DNA from: Mastigocoleus testarum BC008 | GTDB taxonomy: Bacteria > Cyanobacteriota > Cyanobacteriia > Cyanobacteriales > Nostocaceae | Length of the DNA stretch: 64,000 nucleotides | Direction: 5' to 3' | NCBI RefSeq assembly: GCF_001456025.1 | Contig: NZ_LMTZ01000002.1 | Location: 1-64,000, forward strand | Part shown: positions 23,916 to 33,797 of the stretch, in pieces | How the letters are laid out: every line of letters starts with the position of its first letter | Position numbering within the stretch: the stretch's first letter is position 1 | Notes under the pieces: model-generated | Databases searched by the model: none | The model's input: only the letters and a program-made list of their open reading frames with translations | Told to the model about the DNA's origin: nothing | Position numbers and translations under genes: made by a program

Positions 23916-24908
23916 ATGTCTGAAATTTACATTCCTTCTGGTTCTAGCTTTGATTTGAAGCGAGCTAAAGAATTAGCGATGTTAGTTGAGGAATCTTATC
24001 ATTTTTATGAGCTAGACCAAAAAAAAGAAACTTTGGAACCTGAAAAAACGGGTTTTCTGGATGTTGATTTGCATACAGGTAATGTTTCCGAACGCTTAAA
24101 TTATTCCATTCTTTCTACTTTTCGATTTACTGGTTTTTGGTTAACACGTCCTGAAACTGTAACTTTTGGGTTTATCGCTAAGCGGATTTTGGAAGATGGA
24201 AATGTAGGTATTTTTATTGTGTTTCGGGGAACGCGAGAAAATCAGGAATGGTATCAGAATCTTAATTCCAATCAGGAAGATTTTCTCGGTGTCCCTGAAT
24301 TAGGTTTGGTCAATGTGGGAACCCATAAAATATATACCCGTGCAGTAAAGAATCGGAATTTGCATTACGCTCGTCTTACTGCTGACGGTAATCTTTCTTA
24401 TATAAAAAATAAAAGTCGTTATCCAGATTTGATTTCTCGGAATGGTCACTCGGAAGCGATAACAGAAACCGTACACAAAACATTAACTGATTCTACCCAA
24501 TGTCCAGCAAATTCCCAAGTGTTTATCACCGGTCATAGTTTAGGTGCAGGTTTAGCTACTTTTGCTGCACTTCATGTTGCAACTCAAACAAAATTTCAAC
24601 CTATCCTTTATACTTTTGCTAGCCCTAGGGTCGCAGCTCCAAATTTTAAGGAGCAATTTACTAATCGAAACATAGAATATTATCGGATTGCTAACGCTGA
24701 AGATGTTGTACCGACATTACCTTTAGCTAATTTCAACTTCACTAAGGTTAATCCCATCCAAAATTTCTTTAGTCGACTGCTATTTCTCAATCAACTTACA
24801 TTAATGGACATACGCTATCAGCATATGGGAGAACCAATTTATTTTAGTAAGCAATTGGGTTCTATTTTAGATAATCACGACATCATAACTTATCGGAAAG
24901 CGTTGTAA
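23916..24908 (+). CDS. Class 3 lipase-like alpha/beta hydrolase
   Basis: A 330-residue hydrolase of the fungal-type lipase (class 3) family. The nucleophile elbow GHSLGAGLA holds the catalytic Ser; the Asp is likely in NAEDVVPTLPLANF and the His in one of HMGEP or NHDII near the end. IFIVFRGTRENQEWYQNL is the conserved strand with the oxyanion region. There is no signal peptide, so it acts inside the cell. The gene ends 50 bases before the convergent CHAT gene. Substrates of such cyanobacterial lipases are mostly unknown (membrane lipids are plausible). Confidence 0.9.
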   Translation: MSEIYIPSGSSFDLKRAKELAMLVEESYHFYELDQKKETLEPEKTGFLDVDLHTGNVSERLNYSILSTFRFTGFWLTRPETVTFGFIAKRILEDGNVGIFIVFRGTRENQEWYQNLNSNQEDFLGVPELGLVNVGTHKIYTRAVKNRNLHYARLTADGNLSYIKNKSRYPDLISRNGHSEAITETVHKTLTDSTQCPANSQVFITGHSLGAGLATFAALHVATQTKFQPILYTFASPRVAAPNFKEQFTNRNIEYYRIANAEDVVPTLPLANFNFTKVNPIQNFFSRLLFLNQLTLMDIRYQHMGEPIYFSKQLGSILDNHDIITYRKAL

Positions 24909-24958
24909 AAGAGGCACCGCAACATAATCGCAAAATCCCTCTCTTCCACCCAGCGACC

Positions 24959-27900
24959 TTATTCTGGTAAATCCTCTAAAACTTCCCGCGCTACCCCAGC
25001 CGCATATTCATCCTTATACTCAACAAATATCTCCAACGCTTGCTGCAAATAATTTCTAGCTTCTGAGTAATTCTCCTCTGTTTGTGCGAGCATTCCTAAT
25101 GCTCCGTAAGTTCCAGCACACTCATAGCGATCGCCATATTCAATTTTAATTTCCAGAGCATTTTGATAATAATCTCGTGCTTGCTGGTATTCGCGCAATT
25201 CTTGGGCTACCCTTCCCAACTGGTGGTAAGTGTTAGCAGAGCCATAGCGATCGCTATATTCGATTTTAATTTCCAGAGCATTTTGATAATAATCTCGTGC
25301 TTGCTGGTATTCGCGCAATTCTTGTGCTACGATTCCCAACTCGTGGTAAGTTGTCGCTATCCAGAGTTGCTTATCCCTTTCTTCTACTTCTCTGAGTTTT
25401 TCATATGCTTCTAAAGCTTGTTTAAAGTTTTTTTCTGCTAATTCATACTGTTTAATATCCAAATAACTACTACCATTTCTGTGGAGTGCAAATCCAATTT
25501 GATAGCCAATCTTACTTTCTAAGAACTCAGGGGGGAAATTAGATATTTTTTGACATAGTTGTGCTGTAAATTTAGCTCTGTTATTCGGATCGTTAATTAG
25601 TATAAAATAATCATCTAGACAGAAAGAAATATTAAAATCTTCCTGCTTCTCTAGACAAATCTGCAAGGCATTGTATAAGTTTTCATATTCTAATCGACAG
25701 AAGTTAATACCTAACTGTCTTTCTTGCGCATTCTTAGAATTCATCAATAGTTGGTAATCACTAGCTAAAACTCGATAGTGATTTTTAAACCCTTCCTGTA
25801 ATGCTTCGTGGGTTGCTCCATCGATTTGTGCTAATTTTGCTTTTAAAAAGAAGGGGAAAACAGGTTGAATTTGTAATAATTTTTCTTCTCCTGTAAAGGG
25901 AGTAGAAGGGATATCGGAAAGCAAACCCCAATTAATTGCTTCTTGAATCGCCTCATCAAACTTATCAAAATTATAATTCTCAAACGGCTCTAACTTCTGC
26001 AACTCCTTAGCATAATCAGGAATACTAAGCCGCAAAATAAACCCACTAAAGGGAGCCAAACACAACAATAACTTCTGAGCATCCGGCGATAAATTACTAT
26101 GGGAATATTCCACACATTTAAGAATGCTCTGGGTCTTATCTTCACTACCGGTATCTAGGTTAATATCTGCTGCTTGCAATTTCGCTAGAATCTCCTGGGG
26201 TGAGAGATTTTTCAAGTTCGCTAAAACCACTTCCATTGCGAGGGGATACCCGGCTAAAAGTTCCATTAATTTCTGAAAATCCCCATCTTCGCGAATCTTA
26301 GCTATCTTGCGCTCATTACCTACATTCCGCTCTAAGATTTTATTTGATAATTCTGTTCTTGCTTGCGGATCTAAACCTTGCAATTTGTAGATATTTTGTT
26401 TAAAAGCACCTTTTAACCAACTTTCATCACTGCGGGAACCCAAAATCACCCGCGTTTTTCCATCAACTAACTGGGTTAAAAAATCTTGCAGTTGCTTTTG
26501 CTCGTCTGACGGTAAAGTATTTTGAATTGCTAAAGCTTGTCCCGTCACCGACTCCAAGTTATCCAAAATCAAAACGTAGGGTTGGGATTTCAGTTTTTTG
26601 AGTAATTTCTGTACCTGTGCGGTTAGGTTCACGGCTTGAAAATTAGCAAGTTCAAATCTTCCATATAACCGCTTACTAATCTCAAACACTATTTGTGTCA
26701 GCGTCCAAGCTTTTTTGTCGTAACCAAAATAAAATATATCCGGGGAGAAATTAGTTGTTTCCCACCAACTGCACAGATAATTTAATAGGGTGGTTTTCCC
26801 CGTTCCTCCCATTCCTTGTAACAGTAAAATATTATGACGGAACAAAGCCTTTTCAATTTTCAAAATTTCTAAATCCCGTCCAATAAAGCCATATTCGGGG
26901 GGTGTATATTGACTTTGATATGAACTTGCTAATTTTTCAAAATACTTTTCTTCTTCCTCGGGTGTAAACTTCCCCAAATTCAAATTCACCTGTTGGTTAC
27001 TGTAAACCACAGGTAAAAGCCAATCTTCTAAATCGATATCTGTATTAAAATAAGCTTTGCGCGTCTTACTATTAAATAACTCCCTTCTCCCCAAACGTAT
27101 CGCTTCCGTTATCTTCTTCCCCTCAAATAATTCTTTATAAACCTGTTTCATCATCAACTTAGCAGCGGAAACAGTTACCGAATACCCCATTGCTACCACC
27201 ATTTCCATTCCCGCAGTCATTAACCGACTACCCAAACTAGTTTCACGGGAATTTTCTTCTGTTTCTCCATCACTTTTTACCTGCTTCCCCGACTGACAAG
27301 CGTTGAGGATACATACAGGAATCCTTTTCCCGGTAAGTAAACTTGCTAATTCCCCTGCTTCCACCGGATCGGCTTTTCCCTTACTTTCCCCGTCCAAAAA
27401 TAAAAATGCTTTTACCCCGTCATATTCTTGAATATCTTCCCGTCCCCACCTTGTGTTGTAGGTATAGCGGTTTCGTCTCATCCCTTCTTGAATATCTTGA
27501 TATCTCATCAATGCACCATGACAATCAAAATGTATGAAATGATAATATCCCGCACCTTTTTCTTCCAAATGTCGTTCTAAACTTTCATAGGTACCTGGAC
27601 GCAATAAATCCACATTGACAGGTAATTCACTATTTTGAATCACCTCAATTAAAGGACGGGAAATAGTACGATAACCCACATCATTTTCTTCGTTCGGTCG
27701 GGAAGTTACCACCAACAAGTTAATAACAGGTGATTTATCTATATTTGCAGGTACTGATGCTGCTTTCGTAACTCGCTTGCGTACCATCACGCAATCCACA
27801 GCCAAAGGTCGTGGTAAATCCTTGTCCCGCATAGCTTCCCAGTGTAAAGCGTGAAACTCGGGACTATCGCCAACTATCTCAATTTTTACCTCTTTGAGAT

Positions 27901-28195
27901 TATTCCGCAGTTGACGATAATAACTATAAGCATCAAAATCGGTCTTAAAAACCTGTTCAAATAAACTTTCCCCATAACCAGCAACACTGTTTTTAGCAGC
28001 TTCAGCCTTCCTCCCATTTAACATAGGGTAAGTCAGCCATTCTTCAAAATACCATTCCAGTCGCTGTTCTTCCTCGGCTGTGAAAGGATCGGTAATATTA
28101 ATAGAGTATTCACCACCATCACCACGATCGAAAATTAAACGTGCTGTAAAACCCGTCTCTGTTTTTTCCGTTTCCCGAATCGTGATGATTGACAT
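24959..28195 (-). CDS. CHAT protease - STAND/NB-ARC ATPase - TPR protein
   Basis: A 1078-residue signalling protein. The N-terminal region (about 1-400) is a CHAT caspase-like domain with His226 in HFDCHG and Cys300 in NACQSG. A STAND-type ATPase follows, with Walker A GMGGTGKTT (K467) and Walker B YVLILDNLES. The C-terminus has tetratricopeptide repeats of 40 residues (REYQQARDYYQNALEIKIEY). Two neighbouring repeats share 61 identical bases at an exact 120-base offset (25144-25204 and 25264-25324), a recent duplication. Such proteins are thought to work like apoptotic or plant-NLR sensors: the TPRs sense, the ATPase oligomerises, the protease is released. The target is unknown. The catalytic dyad is intact. 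Confidence 0.93.
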   Translation of the reverse strand: MSIITIRETEKTETGFTARLIFDRGDGGEYSINITDPFTAEEEQRLEWYFEEWLTYPMLNGRKAEAAKNSVAGYGESLFEQVFKTDFDAYSYYRQLRNNLKEVKIEIVGDSPEFHALHWEAMRDKDLPRPLAVDCVMVRKRVTKAASVPANIDKSPVINLLVVTSRPNEENDVGYRTISRPLIEVIQNSELPVNVDLLRPGTYESLERHLEEKGAGYYHFIHFDCHGALMRYQDIQEGMRRNRYTYNTRWGREDIQEYDGVKAFLFLDGESKGKADPVEAGELASLLTGKRIPVCILNACQSGKQVKSDGETEENSRETSLGSRLMTAGMEMVVAMGYSVTVSAAKLMMKQVYKELFEGKKITEAIRLGRRELFNSKTRKAYFNTDIDLEDWLLPVVYSNQQVNLNLGKFTPEEEEKYFEKLASSYQSQYTPPEYGFIGRDLEILKIEKALFRHNILLLQGMGGTGKTTLLNYLCSWWETTNFSPDIFYFGYDKKAWTLTQIVFEISKRLYGRFELANFQAVNLTAQVQKLLKKLKSQPYVLILDNLESVTGQALAIQNTLPSDEQKQLQDFLTQLVDGKTRVILGSRSDESWLKGAFKQNIYKLQGLDPQARTELSNKILERNVGNERKIAKIREDGDFQKLMELLAGYPLAMEVVLANLKNLSPQEILAKLQAADINLDTGSEDKTQSILKCVEYSHSNLSPDAQKLLLCLAPFSGFILRLSIPDYAKELQKLEPFENYNFDKFDEAIQEAINWGLLSDIPSTPFTGEEKLLQIQPVFPFFLKAKLAQIDGATHEALQEGFKNHYRVLASDYQLLMNSKNAQERQLGINFCRLEYENLYNALQICLEKQEDFNISFCLDDYFILINDPNNRAKFTAQLCQKISNFPPEFLESKIGYQIGFALHRNGSSYLDIKQYELAEKNFKQALEAYEKLREVEERDKQLWIATTYHELGIVAQELREYQQARDYYQNALEIKIEYSDRYGSANTYHQLGRVAQELREYQQARDYYQNALEIKIEYGDRYECAGTYGALGMLAQTEENYSEARNYLQQALEIFVEYKDEYAAGVAREVLEDLPE

Positions 28196-28269
28196 ACACT
28201 AAACCTGTAGGTGCTAATAATATGATGACAACAATTAAAGTGTCGAATAAGTTGGTGGACAAAAATATT

Positions 28270-28400
28270 TACCGTCATTGCGAACAACGTGTTCGCGGAG
28301 CGCGTCCTCAGCAATCCCAAGCTCCTGTGATTGCGTCATTTCGCTTTGCTCCATATGCGCTTTGCGCACGCTATGCTAACGCAATGACATTGTGTAATTA
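28270..28400. repeat. Palindromic dispersed repeat
   Basis: A GC-rich block with CGTCATTGCGAACAACGTG, GTTCGCGGAGCGCG and GCGTCATTTCGCTTTGC, ending in a second GCAATGACATTG that pairs with the start. The whole 125-base block could fold on itself. It resembles common extragenic repeats of cyanobacteria. Confidence 0.75.
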
Positions 28401-28863
28401 ATTCAGTCCAACGACTTATCAAGCTTCTACTACACAGTCAATGATTGTGAATTCGGATAAATTAAAAAAGATAAATTCAAAAGGATAAATTTAAAGAAAT
28501 AAATAAAAAAATTCAACTCCAGTAATTCAGGAGTTGGGCAAAATTAATGAAACATTTTGCGCGATCGGGTACGGAAAATTATTTATGTATTCAATATCGA
28601 TTTATATTACCTTTTCTTAGAATAGCGCTAAGTCTTTAGGCTAGGACATTTATGAGCCCTAAAACCTATGATTAAGATACTTTTGGTCCCCGCACACGGG
28701 TCTGTTTTGTTAGCATTTTAACGGAGCAAGCTGTTAGCGTTAGCGTGACTTTAATCATACGCGTAGCGCCTTCTCAGCGTGTCCATAGGACGGACATATT
28801 TTGACTTTTGCTCGCCTTTGGCGCGGTCTGTTTTGACTTTTAACTTGCCCATAGCGCCATATT
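28401..28863. other. Intergenic region with scattered GC-rich modules
   Basis: No gene recognised. Between about 28700 and 28860 two copies of a GGTCTGTTTTGACTTTTxxCTxGCC-like module and GTTAGCGTTAGCGTGAC occur, related to other repeat blocks in the window. Confidence 0.5.
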
Positions 28864-29145
28864 TTACCTTCTTTTTTTCCTCTTCTTCTTGTTTTTTCTC
28901 TCATTCTCTTTTTGGATGCTCTGGAGGTGAAACTTATAATCACCTTTTTGAATACCTTTACCAGTAATTACAAGTGCAGGGATCAAAAATAACAAGAGTG
29001 CTTCCCAAGGAGCCAATGAAACACTAACAGCAAAACAAATACCGGCTATCGAACCAGACAAATAGCGTAATTCATCCCTGAATTTCGTAAAGAAATACAG
29101 GGCTACCAAGGTCATTACAAGTGGAATCAGAAAAACAAACGCCAT
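28864..29145 (-). CDS. Small membrane protein with basic tail
   Basis: A 93-residue protein with two or three membrane segments (FVFLIPLVMTLVALYFF, SIAGICFAVSVSLAPW, ALLLFLIPALVITGK) and a strongly basic C-terminus of Lys/Arg residues that should stay in the cytoplasm. I recall similar small membrane proteins in other cyanobacteria, but no function is known. No clear ribosome-binding site precedes the ATG at 29145, so the start is uncertain. Confidence 0.6.
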   Translation of the reverse strand: MAFVFLIPLVMTLVALYFFTKFRDELRYLSGSIAGICFAVSVSLAPWEALLLFLIPALVITGKGIQKGDYKFHLQSIQKENERKNKKKRKKRR

Positions 29146-29409
29146 GTTAGCTTCACTCTGAACTCACAACAAAATTCTCATGCTAAAAAACCCGTTCTTG
29201 AAGAACAAGTTAAATTTTTATTAAGCAATCGTAAGACATTCTACATCTTCAAAGTTGTATTTACAAGTAAAGTTGTAAACCATACAACTAAATGACCAAA
29301 AACAACTTTAAGCTTTGTTATATTAACCTATTATTTCCTTTTTAAACTCTCTAAATTCATAAGACTTACTGCATGATAGTAGTGGATTTTTTAATCTGTA
29401 GATTCAATC

Positions 29410-31566
29410 ATGCTGAACATACCGCAACTCCTAGCTAGCGAACTAGAACTTCAACTAAGACAGGTGCAAAACGCCTTAGAACTTTTTGCTGAGGGTGCAA
29501 CAGTTCCTTTTGTTGCTCGTTACCGCAAAGAGCAAACTGGTGAAATGAATGAAGTACAATTACGTTCGCTTTTAGAAAGGTATACTTATTTGACCGAACT
29601 TGAGGAACGCAAAGCTGTAATTCTCAATGCGATCGCTTCCCAAGGAAAGTTGAATGATGAACTCAAAGCGAAAATTGAATCTTGTTTGCAAAAAACTGAA
29701 CTTGAAGATTTATACTTACCCTACCGACCAAAGCGACGTACCCGCGCAACCATTGCGAAGGAAAAGGGTTTAGAACCTTTAACAGAATTTATCAAGTCAT
29801 TGAACATAAAAAATGCAGCTTCTGTTTCCCTTGATGAAGAAGCTGCTAAATATATATCTGAAGATAAGGGAGTGAAAAGCGCTGAAGAAGCACTTAAGGG
29901 AGCTGGAGATATTCTAGCGGAAGAAATCGCCGAAAAAGCAGAATTAAGAACATATTTGCGAGAATATCTCCTAGAAGAGGGGATTTTTGTCTCTCGCATC
30001 AAGGACGAACATCCCGAAGGGACGACAAAATATGAGATGTACCGCGAATATCAAATGAGGGTTGAGAATATTGCTTCCCATAATATGTTGGCGTTATGTC
30101 GGGGTGAAGCGGAAAAAATCTTGAGTTTTGAAATTTCCTTCGATGAAGATCGAGTTTTAGCTTATTTGGAATCACGAGAAATTCGTTCTTCCCTGCGTCA
30201 AATTCGTAATTTTTATCAGATGACTATCAAAGATGCATTTAATCGTTTGATGAAAAATTCTTTGATTGGTGAGGTGGTAGCAGAGAAGAAAAAAGAAGCT
30301 GATATTGAATCCATCAAAACCTTTGAAGCAAATTTGCGAGAATTATTACTTTCTGCACCAGCAGGGATGAAACCGACTTTGGGAATAGATCCGGGTTTTC
30401 GCACTGGTTGCAAAGTTGCAGTATTAGATCGAACCGGTCAATTTTTGGAATATGAACCAATATTTCCCCACAGCGGAACCCAAAAACGTCAATCTGCTGC
30501 TGCTTTTGTTGACAAAATTATTAAAAAGTATCAGATCGAATTGATTGCTATTGGTAATGGTACAGCTTCACGGGAAACCGATGAGTTTGTTGGGGAAGTT
30601 TTGCAGAATATCGATAATAAACCCATCAAAGTGATGGTTAATGAGTCCGGTGCATCTATTTATTCTGCCAGTAAAGTCGCGATCGCAGAATTTCCCGAGC
30701 TTGATATTACGGTGCGCGGTGCAATTAGTATTGGTCGTCGCTTACAAGATCCCCTCGCAGAATTAGTAAAAATTGAACCCAAGTCCATTGGGGTGGGACA
30801 ATATCAACACGACGTCGATCAAAAGATGTTGAAGAAAAAGTTAGCCGAAACTGTAGAAAGTTGTGTGAACTATGTTGGTGTCGATCTAAATACTGCTTCT
30901 AAGGAACTCCTGACTTTTGTTTCGGGAATTACAGCTACGGTTGCGAATAACATTGTGACTTACCGCAACCAAAATGGTGCTTTCAAAAATCGGCGAGAAT
31001 TACTCAAAGTACCAAAACTAGGACCGAAAGCATTCGAGCAAGCTGCAGGTTTTTTACGAATTCGCGATAGTGATAACCCATTGGATAACACAGCAGTACA
31101 TCCAGAAAGTTATTCTGTAGTTAAAGCGATCGCCTCAGATTTAAATATTAACCTCAAGCAAGTTACCGAAATTTCAAGCAAACTGAAAAAAACAGACTTG
31201 AAAAAATATGTCACCGACAAAATTGGGGAACCAACACTAAGGGATATTATTAACGAATTAGAAAAACCCGGAAGAGACCCCCGAGCCGAATTTAAGTATG
31301 CAACCTTCAAAGAAGGAATCAAAGAAATTTCCGATCTAAAAGAAGGAATGATACTTGAAGGTATTGTCACCAACGTTGCTAATTTTGGTGCATTTGTTGA
31401 TATTGGCGTTCACCAAGATGGTTTAGTGCATATATCCCAACTTGCAAACAGATTTATTAAAGATCCCAAAACAGTAGTTAAAGTAGGTCAAGTAGTTAAA
31501 GTTAAAGTACTAGAAGTTAACGAAAAACTCCGACGCATTGGTTTATCGATGAAAGCGGTTGATTGA
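29410..31566 (+). CDS. tex: Tex family transcription accessory protein
   Basis: A 718-residue nucleic-acid-binding protein of the Tex/YhgF family, which influences transcription and toxin or stress gene expression in other bacteria. Order of parts: helical N-terminus (VPFVARYRKEQTGEMNEVQL), YqgF-like domain (GIDPGFRTGCKVAVLD), helix-hairpin-helix region (GITATVANNIVTYRNQNGAF), and a C-terminal S1 RNA-binding domain (GMILEGIVTNVANFGAFVDI, about residues 645-715). The length and all parts are complete. It stands alone, with an ATG at 29410. Confidence 0.95.
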   Translation: MLNIPQLLASELELQLRQVQNALELFAEGATVPFVARYRKEQTGEMNEVQLRSLLERYTYLTELEERKAVILNAIASQGKLNDELKAKIESCLQKTELEDLYLPYRPKRRTRATIAKEKGLEPLTEFIKSLNIKNAASVSLDEEAAKYISEDKGVKSAEEALKGAGDILAEEIAEKAELRTYLREYLLEEGIFVSRIKDEHPEGTTKYEMYREYQMRVENIASHNMLALCRGEAEKILSFEISFDEDRVLAYLESREIRSSLRQIRNFYQMTIKDAFNRLMKNSLIGEVVAEKKKEADIESIKTFEANLRELLLSAPAGMKPTLGIDPGFRTGCKVAVLDRTGQFLEYEPIFPHSGTQKRQSAAAFVDKIIKKYQIELIAIGNGTASRETDEFVGEVLQNIDNKPIKVMVNESGASIYSASKVAIAEFPELDITVRGAISIGRRLQDPLAELVKIEPKSIGVGQYQHDVDQKMLKKKLAETVESCVNYVGVDLNTASKELLTFVSGITATVANNIVTYRNQNGAFKNRRELLKVPKLGPKAFEQAAGFLRIRDSDNPLDNTAVHPESYSVVKAIASDLNINLKQVTEISSKLKKTDLKKYVTDKIGEPTLRDIINELEKPGRDPRAEFKYATFKEGIKEISDLKEGMILEGIVTNVANFGAFVDIGVHQDGLVHISQLANRFIKDPKTVVKVGQVVKVKVLEVNEKLRRIGLSMKAVD

Positions 31567-31567
31567 T

Positions 31568-31672
31568 TTGGTAATGGGTAATGGGTAATGGGTAATGGGT
31601 AATTGGTAATTGGTAATTGGTAATTGGTCACTCATTACTTATTACTCATTACTTATTACTTATTACTTATTA
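31568..31672. repeat. Heptamer arrays between tex and the glycosyltransferase
   Basis: Consecutive arrays with units GGTAATG, GGTAATT, then TTACTCA and TTACTTA, all in 7-base register. The second half is roughly the reverse complement of the first, so the transcript could form a long hairpin between the two convergent genes. Confidence 0.9.
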
Positions 31673-31707
31673 CTGTGCGCTTACGCACCCCGCTGCGCTA
31701 ACATTAA

Positions 31708-32931
31708 TTAATCACTTTGTCCCAAACAAACTTGCTCATAACGACGAGCAGCACTTTCCCAAGTAAAGTCTTTTTCGATTAATTTTCTAGCATTATGTGA
31801 TAATTCAGCCCGCAATTGCGAATCATTAAAAATACGACTAATTGCACTGACATACTCACTGGGTTGATTTGCTCTTAATGCTCGTATCGGTACATTAACC
31901 CCATCTATTTCTAAACCTTCTAAACCGCGATCGCTAGCAACTACAGGTACACCAGCAGCCATAGCTTCCAAAGTTTTGTTTTTAATTCCAAACCCAGTCC
32001 GCATCGGGATTACGCACACTGCAGACTGGTGTAGATAATCTACCATTGAGGGTACGCGTCCAGTGACATTAACCCCTGGTCTTTCTTGGAGAGCAAGAAC
32101 CTCGGATGTGGGACGGGAACCAACGATATCAAACATTGCATCTGGATAAGTCTTTTGAATTTCTGGAAAAACTTGATTTGCAAAGAAATTAACAGCATCA
32201 ATATTTGCCAAAATATCCATTGCTCCAGTAAATATTATCCGGTGTCCTTGAGGATCTTGGAGACGAAATGGAAAAGCAACTAAATCTACACCATTAGGTA
32301 TAACTGCAATATCTGCGTTGGGATTAAGCTCTTGCAATTGATTTTTATCCTCTTGCGTAGTTGCAACAATCGCCGCAAACTTTGAACTGTAACGTTTTTC
32401 GTAACGATGTAAAAGTGGCAAATTAATTCGATCTCGCAGCTTATTTTCACAGACGTCCTGTTTTAACTGATTCAGACAAGTACCATATACAGAACTATGA
32501 ACATTTACCAAAGTTCGGACTTTTTTCTGAAAATCTGGACGCACATATATCTCATTTACGCTGTGTTCGCAGGTAATTACGTCACACTTAAGCGAACTAA
32601 CGAAATTATCTATCCAGTCTTGCATTTGTGGAGAATAACGGTTTAATACACTTGGTGGAGTTCCATTTTGGACAAATTTTGCAAATCTTTGAGCTTTTTT
32701 CAGTATTCCTCCGGTAGTCCCACTATCTGCTGGACGGTTAAAAAGAACTAAATTATCGACGAAATCCCGCAATCCAGCAATATCTGATTCTGGAATTCCA
32801 GGTTGTTTTTGTGTAACTAAAGTAACGTTATGCCTTTTACTCAAATATTTGAGCAAATAAAATGTTCTTACCTGAGTTCCCCCTAAGGTTGGTGGATATG
32901 GGAATGTGGAAGATAACATCAAAATATTCAT
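31708..32931 (-). CDS. Glycosyltransferase, GT4 family
   Basis: A 407-residue GT-B enzyme that would transfer a sugar from a nucleotide-sugar to a glycan or lipid. The N-terminal half begins MNILMLSSTFPYPPTLGGTQ, with the acceptor-site glycines. The C-terminal donor half has AVIPNGVDLVAF, IIFTGAMDILANIDAVNFFA and the E-x7-E type motif within NKTLEAMAAGVPVVASDRGLEGL. It has no signal or membrane segment. No polysaccharide genes are adjacent, so its product is unknown. Confidence 0.92.
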   Translation of the reverse strand: MNILMLSSTFPYPPTLGGTQVRTFYLLKYLSKRHNVTLVTQKQPGIPESDIAGLRDFVDNLVLFNRPADSGTTGGILKKAQRFAKFVQNGTPPSVLNRYSPQMQDWIDNFVSSLKCDVITCEHSVNEIYVRPDFQKKVRTLVNVHSSVYGTCLNQLKQDVCENKLRDRINLPLLHRYEKRYSSKFAAIVATTQEDKNQLQELNPNADIAVIPNGVDLVAFPFRLQDPQGHRIIFTGAMDILANIDAVNFFANQVFPEIQKTYPDAMFDIVGSRPTSEVLALQERPGVNVTGRVPSMVDYLHQSAVCVIPMRTGFGIKNKTLEAMAAGVPVVASDRGLEGLEIDGVNVPIRALRANQPSEYVSAISRIFNDSQLRAELSHNARKLIEKDFTWESAARRYEQVCLGQSD

Positions 32932-33797
32932 GATTTTAATATTTAAATTACTAATAAGTATTTGAATAAATTAGGAATAAAATAAAAAAATTGAATTCAA
33001 TATTTGTTGAATAAATATAAAACCAAAAGCTATCAAACTAATTATCAGCCACTCATCATATCCAATATTTTTTTGTAAGTCAATTTTTAAATATGAAGCC
33101 TGAAAATCACGGAGATGAAATCATTTAAAACAGATTAATTATTGTATAGGTAGCAAGGATAAATCACTTTATCGTAGTAATTTTATGATAAATATTTTTA
33201 TGATGTGATCAATAATAAATAATGAAAATTATTGATTTTTACTTGAGCAAATAAATAATAAAGTAATTAAATGAAACTATTTCTATTTTTACTTGAAATA
33301 GGCTTTGCTCCTCATTCCAATAACATCTGAAGATTCTGATTGCGATCTTTACTCTTTTAATTCTTAAACTCTGTTGGCTATAGGCTCGTAGCAGCTATTT
33401 ATCTTAGTTAACTATCAAAATATGATTAAGCCTAAAACAACGCTTAATTTTATACTTTCTAAGTACTACTGATTGGTTTGCTTTTAGTACATATGAACTT
33501 GTAGAAGTCGGGGTATATAATGTAGGATAAATCACTTCATCCAAATAATAATCGTTGTATTATTTCGAGACAAGTTTAATCTGTTAAGAACATGTTTAAT
33601 AAACTTCATCTAGCTTGACGTAGTAATTAGCACTAATCTCGCTACTATAGAAAAGGTGCGTAAATTCATTACTAGGACTTACGCAAGATGAGAATGCAGA
33701 TTTGCTTTCCATATCCTTTGCATAAAGGAGGTTTTGTGTAAGTCCTAATTCCTTTGAATTATAAATATCTTGACTTAGATACAAAAAGATTAACAGT
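32932..33797. other. Long AT-rich region before the nuclease operon
   Basis: About 866 bases without a supported gene. It contains a small hairpin element at 33673-33747, just upstream of the operon's first gene. The operon promoter should be within this stretch. Confidence 0.6.
33673..33747. mobile_element. Small MITE-like hairpin element
   Basis: A 75-base unit with inverted ends TAGGACTTACGCAA and TTGTGTAAGTCCTA (13 of 14 positions pair). The ends AGGACTTACGC are, as far as I recall, common tips of cyanobacterial insertion elements. It has no coding capacity. Its location 50 bases before the operon start could influence transcription. Confidence 0.7.

Noticed and set aside
28189..28401. 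Plus-strand frame covering a palindromic repeat
   Set aside because: Its residues come from the dispersed GC-rich repeat; there is no conserved domain.
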